This document shows positions 1-9,080 of a stretch of DNA of 64,000 nucleotides, one piece after another. The notes under the pieces are model-generated. The model searched no databases. It was not told the DNA's origin and was given only the letters and a program-made list of their open reading frames with translations. Source of the stretch: G963665545 sp963665545 (GTDB lineage: Bacteria > Pseudomonadota > Gammaproteobacteria > Xanthomonadales > SZUA-36); contig CAXXKZ010000004.1 in the NCBI GenBank assembly GCA_963665545.2, forward strand, positions 1,240,001 through 1,304,000, read 5' to 3'. Both the position numbers and the translations under genes were made by a program. Each line of letters begins with the position of its first letter. The first letter of the stretch is position 1.

Positions 1-291
1 CATCAAATCTCAAACCTCTCCGAACGTGAAATCGCCCGCCAGTTATCGTGGCGCGAGGGTTACCTGGTGTTCTCCGGAGAGCCGCTCGAGGAAGTGGTTG
101 CGGAAGTCAGCCGTTACACCGACATGAAGATTGAGATCGTCGACCCTCAATTGCGCAGTCTGCGCGTCGGCGGCCGGTTTAAAGTCGGCGACCTCGAAGA
201 AATTTTCGAAGTCTTGGAGACCAATTTCGGCATTTCTGTCGACCACCTCAGCACATCTCATGTAGCGCTAAAGTCTGATCAAAACTCCTGA
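1..291 (+). CDS. FecR-family anti-sigma regulator, C-terminal part
   Basis: The reading frame is open from the first base and encodes the last 96 residues of a protein cut off by the window edge. The piece contains LSWREGYLVFSGEPLEEVV followed by a small alpha/beta fold (RVGGRFKVGDLEEIFEVLE). That is the usual C-terminal end of FecR proteins, the inner-membrane partners that relay a signal from a TonB-dependent receptor to a FecI-type sigma factor. The next gene encodes a receptor with an STN signalling domain, which fits a cell-surface signalling pair. The membrane helix and N-terminal anti-sigma region lie outside the window, so they could not be checked. Confidence 0.85.
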   Translation, partial: HQISNLSEREIARQLSWREGYLVFSGEPLEEVVAEVSRYTDMKIEIVDPQLRSLRVGGRFKVGDLEEIFEVLETNFGISVDHLSTSHVALKSDQNS

Positions 292-338
292 ATGGAGGAA
301 TTCGATCACTTGTCAGTCCTAATCCCCGTAGGAACGTC

Positions 339-2885
339 ATGATGACAAGTTTGCGCCACGATCGTCGCTGGTGGCACCACAGCATATTGTTACGCGGACT
401 GTTGACGCCTTGGCTGGTGTTGTCCCTGATGGGGGCGGCACCGTCGCAGGTTTACGACATTGACCTCGCGGCGCAGGACATTGCCGATGCGCTCAACAGT
501 CTCTCCGAACAAACCGGTGTGCCAGTGATATTTGAATACGACCTGGCTCAGACCCGGAAGTCCAAAGCTGTTTCTGGTCGATTCACCCTGACCGAAGCTC
601 TGGAATTATTGCTCAGAGATAGCGGACTCAGTGGCGGCTTGTCATCCAGTGGCGTTATTACGATATCACCATCGATAACGATCAATGCTACCGACCGGGG
701 AAAAGACATGACAAGCATTCCAAGCACACCAGATTCAAGGCCACCGCGCCGAACGCGGTCATTTCTGAAGAATCTTGCCGCCGCCATCTCTGCCGCGCTA
801 CTCACCACATCCGTGGCGCAAAGCCAGGAAAAAACCGATGAACCTGCCAACATCATGGAACTGGTGGTGGTATCCGCACAAAAGCGCGACCAGAATATCC
901 TTGATGTCGCAATGTCCGTGAGCGCGTTTAGTGACCGGGACATCGAGGCACGTGGCGCCATTCAGCTTGCAGATTTTCTGCTGGGCGCACCCAGCACCGC
1001 AATCATTGATAACGGATCGGGAGACCTGAATATTGCAATTCGTGGAATTTCCTCCACGCTGGGCGACTCTCCAGTGGGCTACTACCTCGACGAAGCACCA
1101 TTCAGTTTTATCAATTTCGTCCAGGTACCGGATGTCCGCACCTGGGACCTGGAACGCGTAGAAGTTCTGCGCGGCCCGCAAGGCACCCTGTTTGGCGCCA
1201 GTTCTCTGGGCGGAACAGTGCGCATTCTGACGAGAAACCCCGTGTTCAATGAATTCCAGGGCAAACTCGATTTGACCGCCTCCAGCACCGAGGACGGCGG
1301 CAACAACTATGGCGCCAAAATTGCGCTGAACATTCCGCTGGTGGACGACACCCTGGCACTGAGAATCGCGGCCACCAAGGAAGACTACAGTGGCTGGTTG
1401 AGTTTCTTTGACTTCTTCACATTCACCGTCCTTGAGAAAGTCAATGACCGGGAAATCGAAACCCTGCGCGCCAAACTGCTGTGGGCACCCACCGAGAAGA
1501 TGGATTTTGTCCTTTCATTCATGAGTTCGGATCAGGAATCGGGCTCCGACACCCAGGCTGGGGACGACGGTTTCATATTGCCGTTCTTTCTCTTTCCACA
1601 ATCGACCGAGAGCGAGTGGGATCTTTTCGCCCTGACGTTCAACTACCACGCTCCATCGTTTGACTTGGTCAGCGCCACCTCATACATCGACTACGATTCT
1701 GCTGTGCGAAGCCCCTTTACCGGCCAACCGAGTTTTAGCGACTCGGAGATTTTTTCACAAGAAATTCGTTTGAATTCAAGTAATTCTGAGGGGTTCCGTT
1801 GGACAGGCGGTGTCTACTATCGGGAACTGACCACAGATGGGTCCGGCAATGGCGCCATTTCAAACACCACCTCCGATTCCTGGGCTGTGTTTGGAGAGGT
1901 CGTCTGGCCATTCATGGATGAAAAACTGGACCTGACGGTCGGTCTGCGCTATTACGAAGACGAAAGGACCCGCGATGACAAAGGATTCGCCTTCAATCCG
2001 TTCACGTTTGGATTCCTGCCGGTCGACGTGCAGGCCGACGACACCTTCAGCGCCCTGAGTCCCCGGTTCAACTTGGCCTACCACACCGATGGCGGTTCAC
2101 TGGTATATGGGAACATTGCCAAGGGCTTTCGCAGCGGCAATATTCAATCCGGCGCATCCATTGCCATTGCAGATTTTGCGGTCACTGTTCCCGAGTCGCC
2201 GCTATTTGGGCTTGACCCGCGTTCTGTTGTTCCTATCGGAATCGATGAAGAAAACGCCTGGACCTACGAACTGGGCACCAAGGCCCCGTTCGCGGACGGC
2301 CGGATTGTCATAGAGGCCGCCGTGTATTACACCGACTGGACCGACCTGCAGACCATTATTAATGTCACGCCGGTGGTGGGGGCCCTGGTCAATGTCGGCA
2401 GCGCCCATTCACTGGGCATCGACTTCGGGCTGACCGCTGAACCTGTGGATGGGCTGACATTGACCGCCAGCGCGAACTGGAACGAATCGGAATATGACGA
2501 GGACTTCGTCGATTCCGGAGGCAGCAAGGTACTCACCAAAGGCAACCGCATCATCAATATTCCCGAGTTTACGGTGACCGGGTCAGCAGCCTATCGCTGG
2601 GAGTTCGGATCCAGCGGTCTTTCCGGTTTTGCGATGGCGGATGTTCAATACAACACCGAGCGAACCTTCTCCTTTGGTGCGCTGGTTGGGGAGTCGGAGA
2701 CGATGACCCAGGTGTCAGCGCGCATAGGCCTGCAGGGCGGCCACTGGGGCGCGTTTTTATACGTGCAGAATCTCACCAATTACGATGGCCGGGTGTCTGC
2801 GCCGCTGCCGTTCCCCGGGATCGATACCGTGGCGGTTCGCGTCCGGCCCAGAACCATTGGAATCAATCTCAAATTCAACTATTGA
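339..2885 (+). CDS. TonB-dependent outer-membrane receptor with N-terminal STN signalling domain
   Basis: 848 residues. ATG at 339 follows an AGGA ribosome site. A first export signal covers about residues 1-36. An STN domain spans about 40-110 (YDIDLAAQDIADALNSLSEQ); this domain normally contacts FecR in the periplasm. Residues 124-163 form a second signal-like stretch (Arg-rich, then NLAAAISAALLTTSVAQSQ), beginning at an internal Met. A TonB box (VVVSAQKR, about 176-183) and plug follow, with the classic VLRGPQGTLFGASSLGG, and then the 22-strand barrel ending in an aromatic residue (FNY). It sits 47 bp after the FecR gene, so uptake and sigma-factor signalling are probably coupled. The substrate is unknown; iron-siderophore and other ligands are both possible. 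The doubled signal sequence is odd and is discussed as a finding. Confidence 0.92.
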   Translation: MMTSLRHDRRWWHHSILLRGLLTPWLVLSLMGAAPSQVYDIDLAAQDIADALNSLSEQTGVPVIFEYDLAQTRKSKAVSGRFTLTEALELLLRDSGLSGGLSSSGVITISPSITINATDRGKDMTSIPSTPDSRPPRRTRSFLKNLAAAISAALLTTSVAQSQEKTDEPANIMELVVVSAQKRDQNILDVAMSVSAFSDRDIEARGAIQLADFLLGAPSTAIIDNGSGDLNIAIRGISSTLGDSPVGYYLDEAPFSFINFVQVPDVRTWDLERVEVLRGPQGTLFGASSLGGTVRILTRNPVFNEFQGKLDLTASSTEDGGNNYGAKIALNIPLVDDTLALRIAATKEDYSGWLSFFDFFTFTVLEKVNDREIETLRAKLLWAPTEKMDFVLSFMSSDQESGSDTQAGDDGFILPFFLFPQSTESEWDLFALTFNYHAPSFDLVSATSYIDYDSAVRSPFTGQPSFSDSEIFSQEIRLNSSNSEGFRWTGGVYYRELTTDGSGNGAISNTTSDSWAVFGEVVWPFMDEKLDLTVGLRYYEDERTRDDKGFAFNPFTFGFLPVDVQADDTFSALSPRFNLAYHTDGGSLVYGNIAKGFRSGNIQSGASIAIADFAVTVPESPLFGLDPRSVVPIGIDEENAWTYELGTKAPFADGRIVIEAAVYYTDWTDLQTIINVTPVVGALVNVGSAHSLGIDFGLTAEPVDGLTLTASANWNESEYDEDFVDSGGSKVLTKGNRIINIPEFTVTGSAAYRWEFGSSGLSGFAMADVQYNTERTFSFGALVGESETMTQVSARIGLQGGHWGAFLYVQNLTNYDGRVSAPLPFPGIDTVAVRVRPRTIGINLKFNY

Positions 2886-2911
2886 CCTTGCACGCACGAC
2901 GGGCATAGCCA

Positions 2912-4810
2912 TTGAGACTGACTCCGCTCTTGCTGGCGCTCGGCCTGGCCGTTAACGTCCAGGCCGATCTACCCATTCAGAGCAATGCTGCTGCATTGCG
3001 GACTAAACTCAATGGCGTCGAATTCGAGCAGTTCGTCGATGGACTGATGACGGATCAGTTGCGCACGGCCAATATTGCCGGAGCAACACTGAGCATCGTT
3101 GCGGGCGGCCAGATTGTTCTGGCCAAAGGCTATGGCTTTGCCGATATTGAAGAGGGTCGCCGTGTCGACCCCGCGCGGAGCTTGTTCCGGCCGGGATCGG
3201 TGTCCAAGCTAATCACTTATACGGCAGTCATGCAATTGGTGGAAAAAGGGCTGCTGGACCTGGAGGGTGAAGCCAATCATTATCTCAAGACCTTTCAGAT
3301 TCCCCAAACGTTTGAAGATCCAATACGAATCAGGCATCTGATCACCCACACTGCCGGCTTTGAAAACATCAACGTCGGCGTTTTTGCGCCAGACCCGGAA
3401 TTCTTGCTGCCGCTTGAGCAGGTGTTGCAGAGGCACGTCCCGCGCAGGGTCCGACCGGTCGACGAATTGGCTGTCTACTCCAACTATGGCGTCACATTGG
3501 CCGGGTATATTGTCGCCCTGGTCAGTGAAATGAGTTTCTACGACTATGTCGAACAGTACATTTTCCAGCCTCTGGAGATGCACCATTCAAGCTTCCGAGA
3601 ACCCCTGCCGGCACCGCTCGCAGCGCTAAGCTCGCAAGGCTATGTCTGGCACAAAGGCGTGTTCCTTCCCCTGGGATTTGAATGGATCACCAATGTTGCG
3701 CCGGCGGGATCAATGAGCGCCACGGCCGAGGATATGGCCAGGTTCATGATCGCCCATTTGCAGCATGGTCGTTTTGGTGACACGCGAATTTTGCAGGCAG
3801 CCACCGCAAAAACGATGCACAGCCAACTGTTTACCAACGACAAGCGGCTGCCCGGCATGGCGCACGGATTCAAGGAGAATATCGTGCACGGACTGAAGGT
3901 TCTCAATCACCGTGGCGATTCGCAGTGGTTCCATTCTGACTTGCAGCTGATTCCCGAATTGAACATCGGTTTTTTTGTTTCCTACAATTCACCACTCAGC
4001 GGTGCCCAACGTGAGTCGCTGAGCGCGGGCATCCTCGAGTACATTCTCGGCACCCCGGCTGTGGCCGCAATCCAGCCACCTGAGGACTTCGCAAAGCGAG
4101 CGGACCGGTACGTCGGTGACTATCTGAACATGAACCGCTCATACACAACATTTGAGAAATTCGAGGAGTTTTTTGGCGCCGCCCGCCGCACGCTGTCCCT
4201 GACCGCTGGCAACACGCTGTTTCTGGATGCCGGCTATCGTTGTGCCCAGTTTGTTGAGATCGGGCCCAATCTGTTCAGGCAAGTCGATGGCACCGAGCGA
4301 ATGGCCTTTCGGGAAGACGCGCAGGGCCGAATCAGCCACTTTTTTCTCAGCTCCTGGCCGGCCACCAGCATGGAAAAAGCCGTGCCCTGGACAGATCCCG
4401 GAAAACTCAGGTGGGCGCTTGCCGGCTGCCTGGCGATCATGCTCCTGTTCCTGATCAGGCTACGCACGGGCGCCATGCCGATAAAGGATTCTGCCCTCGG
4501 TTGGGCCCACTGGACGGCAGTGGCCACGGGGCTATTGCAATGGGTGTTTTTGCTCGGATTTGGCTACCTGTTCAAGGCCCAGGCGGGCAGTATTTACCTC
4601 TTCGGTCTGCCGGGGTTCATGAAGGCGCTGCTGGTGCTCCCGTTGCTTGTCTTGGTCCTGACCGTGGCCCTCGCGAGCGGCAACATACTGGCCTGGCGTC
4701 GGCGGGCCTGGATCACCGGCATGCGCCTGCTGCACACCGGCGTGGTCATCTGTGCCGTATTCATGGTCTGGTTCAACTGGCATTTCAATTTGCTCGGATT
4801 CAACTATTGA
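2912..4810 (+). CDS. CubicO-type serine hydrolase (class C beta-lactamase fold) with C-terminal membrane helices
   Basis: 632 residues from a TTG start at 2912; the first residues (MRLTPLLLALGLAVNVQA) form a signal peptide, which supports this start. The serine-hydrolase fold has its catalytic SxxK at residues 96-99 (GSVSK), the tyrosine motif YSN at 189-191, and an HRG near 325-330 replacing KTG. This is the CubicO/AmpC group, whose members are mostly esterases and D-amino peptidases rather than true beta-lactamases. The last 140 residues add four hydrophobic helices, placing the catalytic domain in the periplasm on the inner membrane. It starts 26 bp after the receptor gene, so it is probably in the same operon and may process what the receptor imports (inference). 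Confidence 0.85.
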   Translation: MRLTPLLLALGLAVNVQADLPIQSNAAALRTKLNGVEFEQFVDGLMTDQLRTANIAGATLSIVAGGQIVLAKGYGFADIEEGRRVDPARSLFRPGSVSKLITYTAVMQLVEKGLLDLEGEANHYLKTFQIPQTFEDPIRIRHLITHTAGFENINVGVFAPDPEFLLPLEQVLQRHVPRRVRPVDELAVYSNYGVTLAGYIVALVSEMSFYDYVEQYIFQPLEMHHSSFREPLPAPLAALSSQGYVWHKGVFLPLGFEWITNVAPAGSMSATAEDMARFMIAHLQHGRFGDTRILQAATAKTMHSQLFTNDKRLPGMAHGFKENIVHGLKVLNHRGDSQWFHSDLQLIPELNIGFFVSYNSPLSGAQRESLSAGILEYILGTPAVAAIQPPEDFAKRADRYVGDYLNMNRSYTTFEKFEEFFGAARRTLSLTAGNTLFLDAGYRCAQFVEIGPNLFRQVDGTERMAFREDAQGRISHFFLSSWPATSMEKAVPWTDPGKLRWALAGCLAIMLLFLIRLRTGAMPIKDSALGWAHWTAVATGLLQWVFLLGFGYLFKAQAGSIYLFGLPGFMKALLVLPLLVLVLTVALASGNILAWRRRAWITGMRLLHTGVVICAVFMVWFNWHFNLLGFNY

Positions 4811-4859
4811 GCGCCCGCAATCATGGCCCATTAACCCAATCCTCTGGAGCGGAGAGAAT

Positions 4860-6059
4860 ATGAACACCATCTATGCATTTCTGAGCTGGGATTGGGCCGG
4901 GCTTGTGCTGTCCGTGGCCATCGCCGTGCCCGGGTGGCTCATCTGGCGCCAGGGACGTTTGGCCATCGGGGTGTGGAAAAAACGCCTGCAGACAGTCATC
5001 GGGGGCTTTATAGCCGTGCTGGGTGGTGCCCTGATCATCAGCTCAGGCATCCATGCCGTGTCGGTAGAAATGGCTTTCGCCAAGTATCCCGCGCCTGGAA
5101 AGCTGGTCGATGTGAACGGCTACAACATGCACCTGCTCGCCGAAGAGCCTGACAATTACCGGGCCGGGGGTAAGAACCACCCCACCCTGCTGTGGATACC
5201 CGGCGGACATAGCTCCGGTTACAATTTTTATAATATGCACAAGGTTTTTCGCAATGAGACCCGATCCATCATCTTCGATCGCCTGAGCACGGGGTGGTCT
5301 GACCGGGGCCCCTATCCACGCACGTCATACCGCGAAGTCGAGGAATTGCACCAAATGCTGACCAAAGCGGGAGAAACCGGCCCGCTGATCCTGGTGGGTC
5401 ATTCATACGGCGGTCTGCTGGCCGCACTTTACGCCATGCATCATCCGGAACAGATTGCTGGGCTGGTGCTGCTGGACTCAGGATTGGCCGTCAACTGGGA
5501 AAATCCTGTCGCAGCAAATTTCATGCTGCAATACAGCAAGGCATTGTTCTATGACGGTCTGCTCCAGGCCTTCGGCATTCCGCTAAGCCTCCAGGCGAGG
5601 GCAGGAGGGGACATGTTGAAAGAGCTCCTGGCAATCTATGAAAGCCAGCTGAAGGATGTTTGGCCGGAGATATCTGCACTGAACAGGGCGGCCATGAATG
5701 CCTTCGGCACAGCGTCTATTTTCACAGAGGTGGGCACACCAGAATTCTTCGAGCGGGGTGCAATGCAAGCGGGTGTGCTGAACGGAAAGCCTCTGACCTA
5801 TATCACCTTTTTAGGTAGCCTGGATCTGTCTTTCCAACAGGCGCGCGATGAGGTGCGCGCCATTACCGGGCTGGATGCTGCCGGCGTGGACGGCCAGATC
5901 AAAGGCCTGATGAGGAATCGGCGAGCCATGTCGGCGCTGTCAGACCAGTTCCATCCTGTCAGCGTTCCGGCTGGCGCCAGTCACAATTTTCCCTATGAAA
6001 CGCCGGATTTCGTCGTTGATCATGTCAGGCAGGTCATCGATCTGGTCAAGAATCAATAG
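4860..6059 (+). CDS. Membrane-anchored alpha/beta hydrolase
   Basis: 399 residues from ATG 4860, chosen because it follows GGAGCGGAGAG and opens with two hydrophobic helices (about 12-29 and 44-62). A longer reading to 4752 would overlap the previous gene without a ribosome site. The nucleophile elbow GHSYGG places the catalytic Ser at residue 182, and an oxyanion-type PGGHSSG lies at 115-121. A late SHNFPYETPDF probably carries the catalytic histidine. The family cleaves esters, epoxides or amides; the substrate cannot be read from sequence. It begins 49 bp after the CubicO-type gene and likely shares its transcript. Confidence 0.85.
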   Translation: MNTIYAFLSWDWAGLVLSVAIAVPGWLIWRQGRLAIGVWKKRLQTVIGGFIAVLGGALIISSGIHAVSVEMAFAKYPAPGKLVDVNGYNMHLLAEEPDNYRAGGKNHPTLLWIPGGHSSGYNFYNMHKVFRNETRSIIFDRLSTGWSDRGPYPRTSYREVEELHQMLTKAGETGPLILVGHSYGGLLAALYAMHHPEQIAGLVLLDSGLAVNWENPVAANFMLQYSKALFYDGLLQAFGIPLSLQARAGGDMLKELLAIYESQLKDVWPEISALNRAAMNAFGTASIFTEVGTPEFFERGAMQAGVLNGKPLTYITFLGSLDLSFQQARDEVRAITGLDAAGVDGQIKGLMRNRRAMSALSDQFHPVSVPAGASHNFPYETPDFVVDHVRQVIDLVKNQ

Positions 6060-6084
6060 CCAAAGGCGCCCCGCGCCAAGGCGC

Positions 6085-6090
6085 TATAAT
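6085..6090 (+). promoter_or_regulatory. Possible -10 element for the sulfotransferase gene
   Basis: A perfect TATAAT lies 31 bp upstream of the TTG start at 6122. No recognisable -35 hexamer sits 16-18 bp further upstream, so this is only a candidate. Confidence 0.3.
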
Positions 6091-6121
6091 CCCCCTTGAT
6101 TCCCGCACAGGTCACAAGGCA

Positions 6122-6958
6122 TTGGCGCCACCGAGCAGTCCAAACCCCAATTTGGTGGGCCCGCGGCCCAATGGTCAGCCCAATCGGCGGCGCAATCCGC
6201 AGCCTGGGTACCCGCCCTGGCCAATCTTCATTATCGGCTCCCCACGATCCGGCACTTCGATGCTTCACTGGTCACTGTGTGAGCATGAATCGTTGTGGGG
6301 CAGCGAGGAATCGGAATTGTTGCTGCCCTTTTCGCAACAACTTGAGCCCCTGTTTGCCAGGGCCCGGCAGTTTAGCGGCAGCAACTGGCTGGACGCCCAA
6401 AACGTCAATTTTGACACTTTTTGTGCCCATTTGGGCGTTGGAATCGACACGCTGTATGCTTCAAAAGCGGGTGGCCGGCACTGGGTAGAGCAGACCCCAT
6501 CCAATACCTGGGCGCTGCCCGTTATCAAAAAGATATTGCCACGTGCACGCTTTGTGTTCATTCACCGTGATGGCCGCCAGGTGGTTGAATCGATGATGGC
6601 GATGTGGAGCTGGCGCTTCGGCCGGGCGGCCCGAACCTGGCGCGACGCCAACCACCTGGCACTGGCGTTCAGGGAAAATTTTCCGGACCGTGTGCTGCAG
6701 GTCTCTTACGAGGCACTGGTGCAAAACCCCGACATTGCCTTGCAGGAAGTTTGGCGCTTTCTGGGCCTTGAAGCCTGTTCGTCCAGCACTCGGTTCATCC
6801 GTGATTCCGCGCCCATCAACCCTTCACCAATGCACGGCAGCGAAAGCAGCATCGACAAGCTAAAGCCACGACACCGGCACTGGTCGTGGCTGCAGCGCCG
6901 GCATTTCGGACGGGTCGCGGGGGCAACGATGAAGACCCTGGGCTATGACCTGGAATAA
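6122..6958 (+). CDS. PAPS-dependent sulfotransferase family protein
   Basis: 278 residues from a TTG start. The phosphosulfate-binding loop FIIGSPRSGTSMLHW is at residues 36-50, a WVEQTPSN motif at 121-128 and the second PAPS contact HRDGRQVVES at 148-157. These are the hallmarks of the cytosolic sulfotransferase / TPR-sulfotransferase group, which moves a sulfate from PAPS to a hydroxyl or amine. The first 33 residues are Pro/Asn/Arg-rich and poorly structured, so the true start may be further in. It is followed 60-85 bp later by the unusual glycosyltransferase and, on the other strand, by a glycosylation operon, which hints at decoration of a surface glycan or protein (inference). Confidence 0.82.
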   Translation: MAPPSSPNPNLVGPRPNGQPNRRRNPQPGYPPWPIFIIGSPRSGTSMLHWSLCEHESLWGSEESELLLPFSQQLEPLFARARQFSGSNWLDAQNVNFDTFCAHLGVGIDTLYASKAGGRHWVEQTPSNTWALPVIKKILPRARFVFIHRDGRQVVESMMAMWSWRFGRAARTWRDANHLALAFRENFPDRVLQVSYEALVQNPDIALQEVWRFLGLEACSSSTRFIRDSAPINPSPMHGSESSIDKLKPRHRHWSWLQRRHFGRVAGATMKTLGYDLE

Positions 6959-6974
6959 GGGTTCGTGAAAGGCT

Positions 6975-7003
6975 TTGACAGCAGTGAATCGCCTCACTAA
7001 GCT
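6975..7003 (+). promoter_or_regulatory. Sigma-70-like promoter
   Basis: TTGACA at 6975-6980, 17 bp spacer, then TAAGCT at 6998-7003. It lies between the sulfotransferase stop and the next start codon and points toward the 7043 gene. Confidence 0.5.
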
Positions 7004-7042
7004 ACCGCTTCGCGAACATTGCACAGTCACCAGCACGGCAAC

Positions 7043-8938
7043 ATGACCAGCAAAAAGACAAAAAAATTCACCGTCAGCGACAGCACGACGGGAGAAATCT
7101 CATTCACTTTTAACTACGAAGGCACCACCCCCTCTGCGGACGAGCCCGAGTTGATCATGCTCGGACAGCTGGATGCCACCGAATTGTACAACGGCAGCAT
7201 GCGTGCACGTCATCCGGCCACCGGCAAGGAAATGGTGTTGCCCGCCCAGGTATATAACGCCCTGACCTGGTGCGATCACTTTGCCACCCTTGAAGACCAT
7301 ATCGAGTCTCTGGCAGAGGGCAGCCCCGACATCGCAACCGACCGCCCGGCCATCCGCGATATTCTTCAATCCGTGCTGGACGGTGGTCTGATGCTGTCGG
7401 CCAAGCAGATTGCCCGGGCGCTTCAACCGGCGTCTGCGCCCGCCACTGAGCCCGAGGCGGCCGTGATCGTGGTGACGACATGGGAGCGGCCACAGGCGCT
7501 TGAACGGCTGCTTGGGTCCATTCAGGCGCGTGTCGATGCCAGCCACGTCCATGCCTGCTACGTGCTCGATGATTCACGCTCCGAAAAAGCCAGCACAGAG
7601 AACCAAAAGATTGTCGCCGCTCTGAGTGGGGCCGGAAATGCCAAAATCGAGTTCAACTATTTTGGCGCCACCGCGATGTCTGCCCTGATGGCAGAATTGA
7701 TCAGCGCTTTGCCGGATCAAGCGCCCGAAATCCGTTTCTTGCTCGATCGCCAGCGCTGGACCGATTTGTGGACCACCGGTCTGGCAAGGAATTACAGCCA
7801 GTTACTTTCCGCCGGCCACCCACTGATCATTATGGATGACGACGTGATTTGCGACGTCTATGACCCACCCCTCGACGAGCAGCCAACGGTGTTTTCGAGC
7901 GGCCAGCGCGATGCGCGTTTTTTCAGTACCGATGACGACTGGAAATCGCTCCAGTCCCAAAGCGGTCGCGATCCGGTCGCCCGGCATCTGCAGTGCCTCG
8001 GGAAAAGCCTGCCCCAGGCGCTGGCGATCATGGGCCTGGATGCGGTAAATCAACATCAGCTCAGCGAGATCGACGCGGTATTTGCCGCTTCGCTGAACGC
8101 CGAATCCAGGGTAGTGGCGACTGGCTGCGGCTCTCTCGGCGATCCGGGTACCGGCAGCAACCTCTGGTTGGCAGAGCTGCGCGGCGATTCACTGCAGGAT
8201 CTTCTGAAGTCAGAGGAGTCGGTGAGGCTGGCCTTGAGCCAGCGCAATTCCTGGTCCGGACGGGCCTCGCCCACTTTCAAGCCACAATCCGATATCTGCC
8301 AGGTATTCGGCCTTGACAACACGCAATTGCTGCCGCCCTATTTTCCGGTGTTTCGGGGTCAGGACCGTATATTCGGTGCCATGACGCGTTATCTCTACCC
8401 CACCAGCCTGTACCTGGATCAAGCCTGGTCAGTCCCCCATCAACCGCTGCCCCAACGCGGCTGGAGCGATGCAGAAAACGATTTCAGCCTGCAAGCGAGT
8501 TTTCCGCGCTTTCAGGCTGACTACATCGCCAATCAGGGTGATGAGTGCCGCGCAATGAAACCATCGGCGAGGCTGCAGGATCTGGCCGGCGTTTTCTCCA
8601 GCCTGGCCGAGGCTGATACGGAATTCCTGCTCGACATACACGCCGATCAGTATGGCTATATCAAGGGAAATATGGAGCAACTGATCAAAAGTCACCTCAG
8701 CCAGTCATTCGACGCACCCTCAAGTTGGCAGCGGCACATGAAAGCCGCCTTGCAGCAAATCAAAGATTTCCCCGCGGCACCCGCAAGTCTGGACCAGCTC
8801 TCGGGCCGGCCGCGAGACCTCAAAGGATCGGCACTGCTGGAATTTTGGCGGTCTTACTGGGGCGATTTCGCCGCCGCCATACTGGCCTGGCCGACTATTC
8901 GCGACGCAGCCAGAGAGATTGTGGCCAGGGCGCTATAA
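7043..8938 (+). CDS. GT-A-like glycosyltransferase with PqqD-like N-terminal domain
   Basis: 631 residues from ATG 7043; a TTG at 7019 could extend it by eight residues. Residues about 40-115 (GKEMVLPAQVYNALTWCDHF through IRDILQSVLDGGLMLS) resemble the small winged-helix PqqD / RiPP-recognition fold. From about 130 a nucleotide-sugar transferase pattern appears: AVIVVTTWERPQALERLLGS, VLDDSRSE, then LIIMDDDVICDV with a DDD metal motif near 265, and later FRGQDRIFGAMTRYLYP. The C-terminal 150 residues are helical and not recognised. No signal peptide or membrane helix is visible, so it is probably cytoplasmic. The pairing of a peptide-binding-type domain with a transferase suggests a peptide or protein substrate, but this is inference. 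Confidence 0.6.
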   Translation: MTSKKTKKFTVSDSTTGEISFTFNYEGTTPSADEPELIMLGQLDATELYNGSMRARHPATGKEMVLPAQVYNALTWCDHFATLEDHIESLAEGSPDIATDRPAIRDILQSVLDGGLMLSAKQIARALQPASAPATEPEAAVIVVTTWERPQALERLLGSIQARVDASHVHACYVLDDSRSEKASTENQKIVAALSGAGNAKIEFNYFGATAMSALMAELISALPDQAPEIRFLLDRQRWTDLWTTGLARNYSQLLSAGHPLIIMDDDVICDVYDPPLDEQPTVFSSGQRDARFFSTDDDWKSLQSQSGRDPVARHLQCLGKSLPQALAIMGLDAVNQHQLSEIDAVFAASLNAESRVVATGCGSLGDPGTGSNLWLAELRGDSLQDLLKSEESVRLALSQRNSWSGRASPTFKPQSDICQVFGLDNTQLLPPYFPVFRGQDRIFGAMTRYLYPTSLYLDQAWSVPHQPLPQRGWSDAENDFSLQASFPRFQADYIANQGDECRAMKPSARLQDLAGVFSSLAEADTEFLLDIHADQYGYIKGNMEQLIKSHLSQSFDAPSSWQRHMKAALQQIKDFPAAPASLDQLSGRPRDLKGSALLEFWRSYWGDFAAAILAWPTIRDAAREIVARAL

Positions 8939-9080
8939 GAGGGGGCTATGGTGCCATCGTTGCCGCAAAGCGCCATGAGGGGGCTGCTCATGGGGTTTTC
9001 CGGAGCCAGAACAATGCAGCAGGAGCCACACAAACGACTGGGTCGCAGAGCCAGGGATGGACCAGCGCCTGTGCAGCTCA

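Noticed and set aside
4752..4859. An N-terminal extension of the alpha/beta hydrolase up to 4752
   Set aside because: It would overlap the previous gene and add a non-hydrophobic stretch; ATG 4860 has a good ribosome site and opens on a membrane helix.
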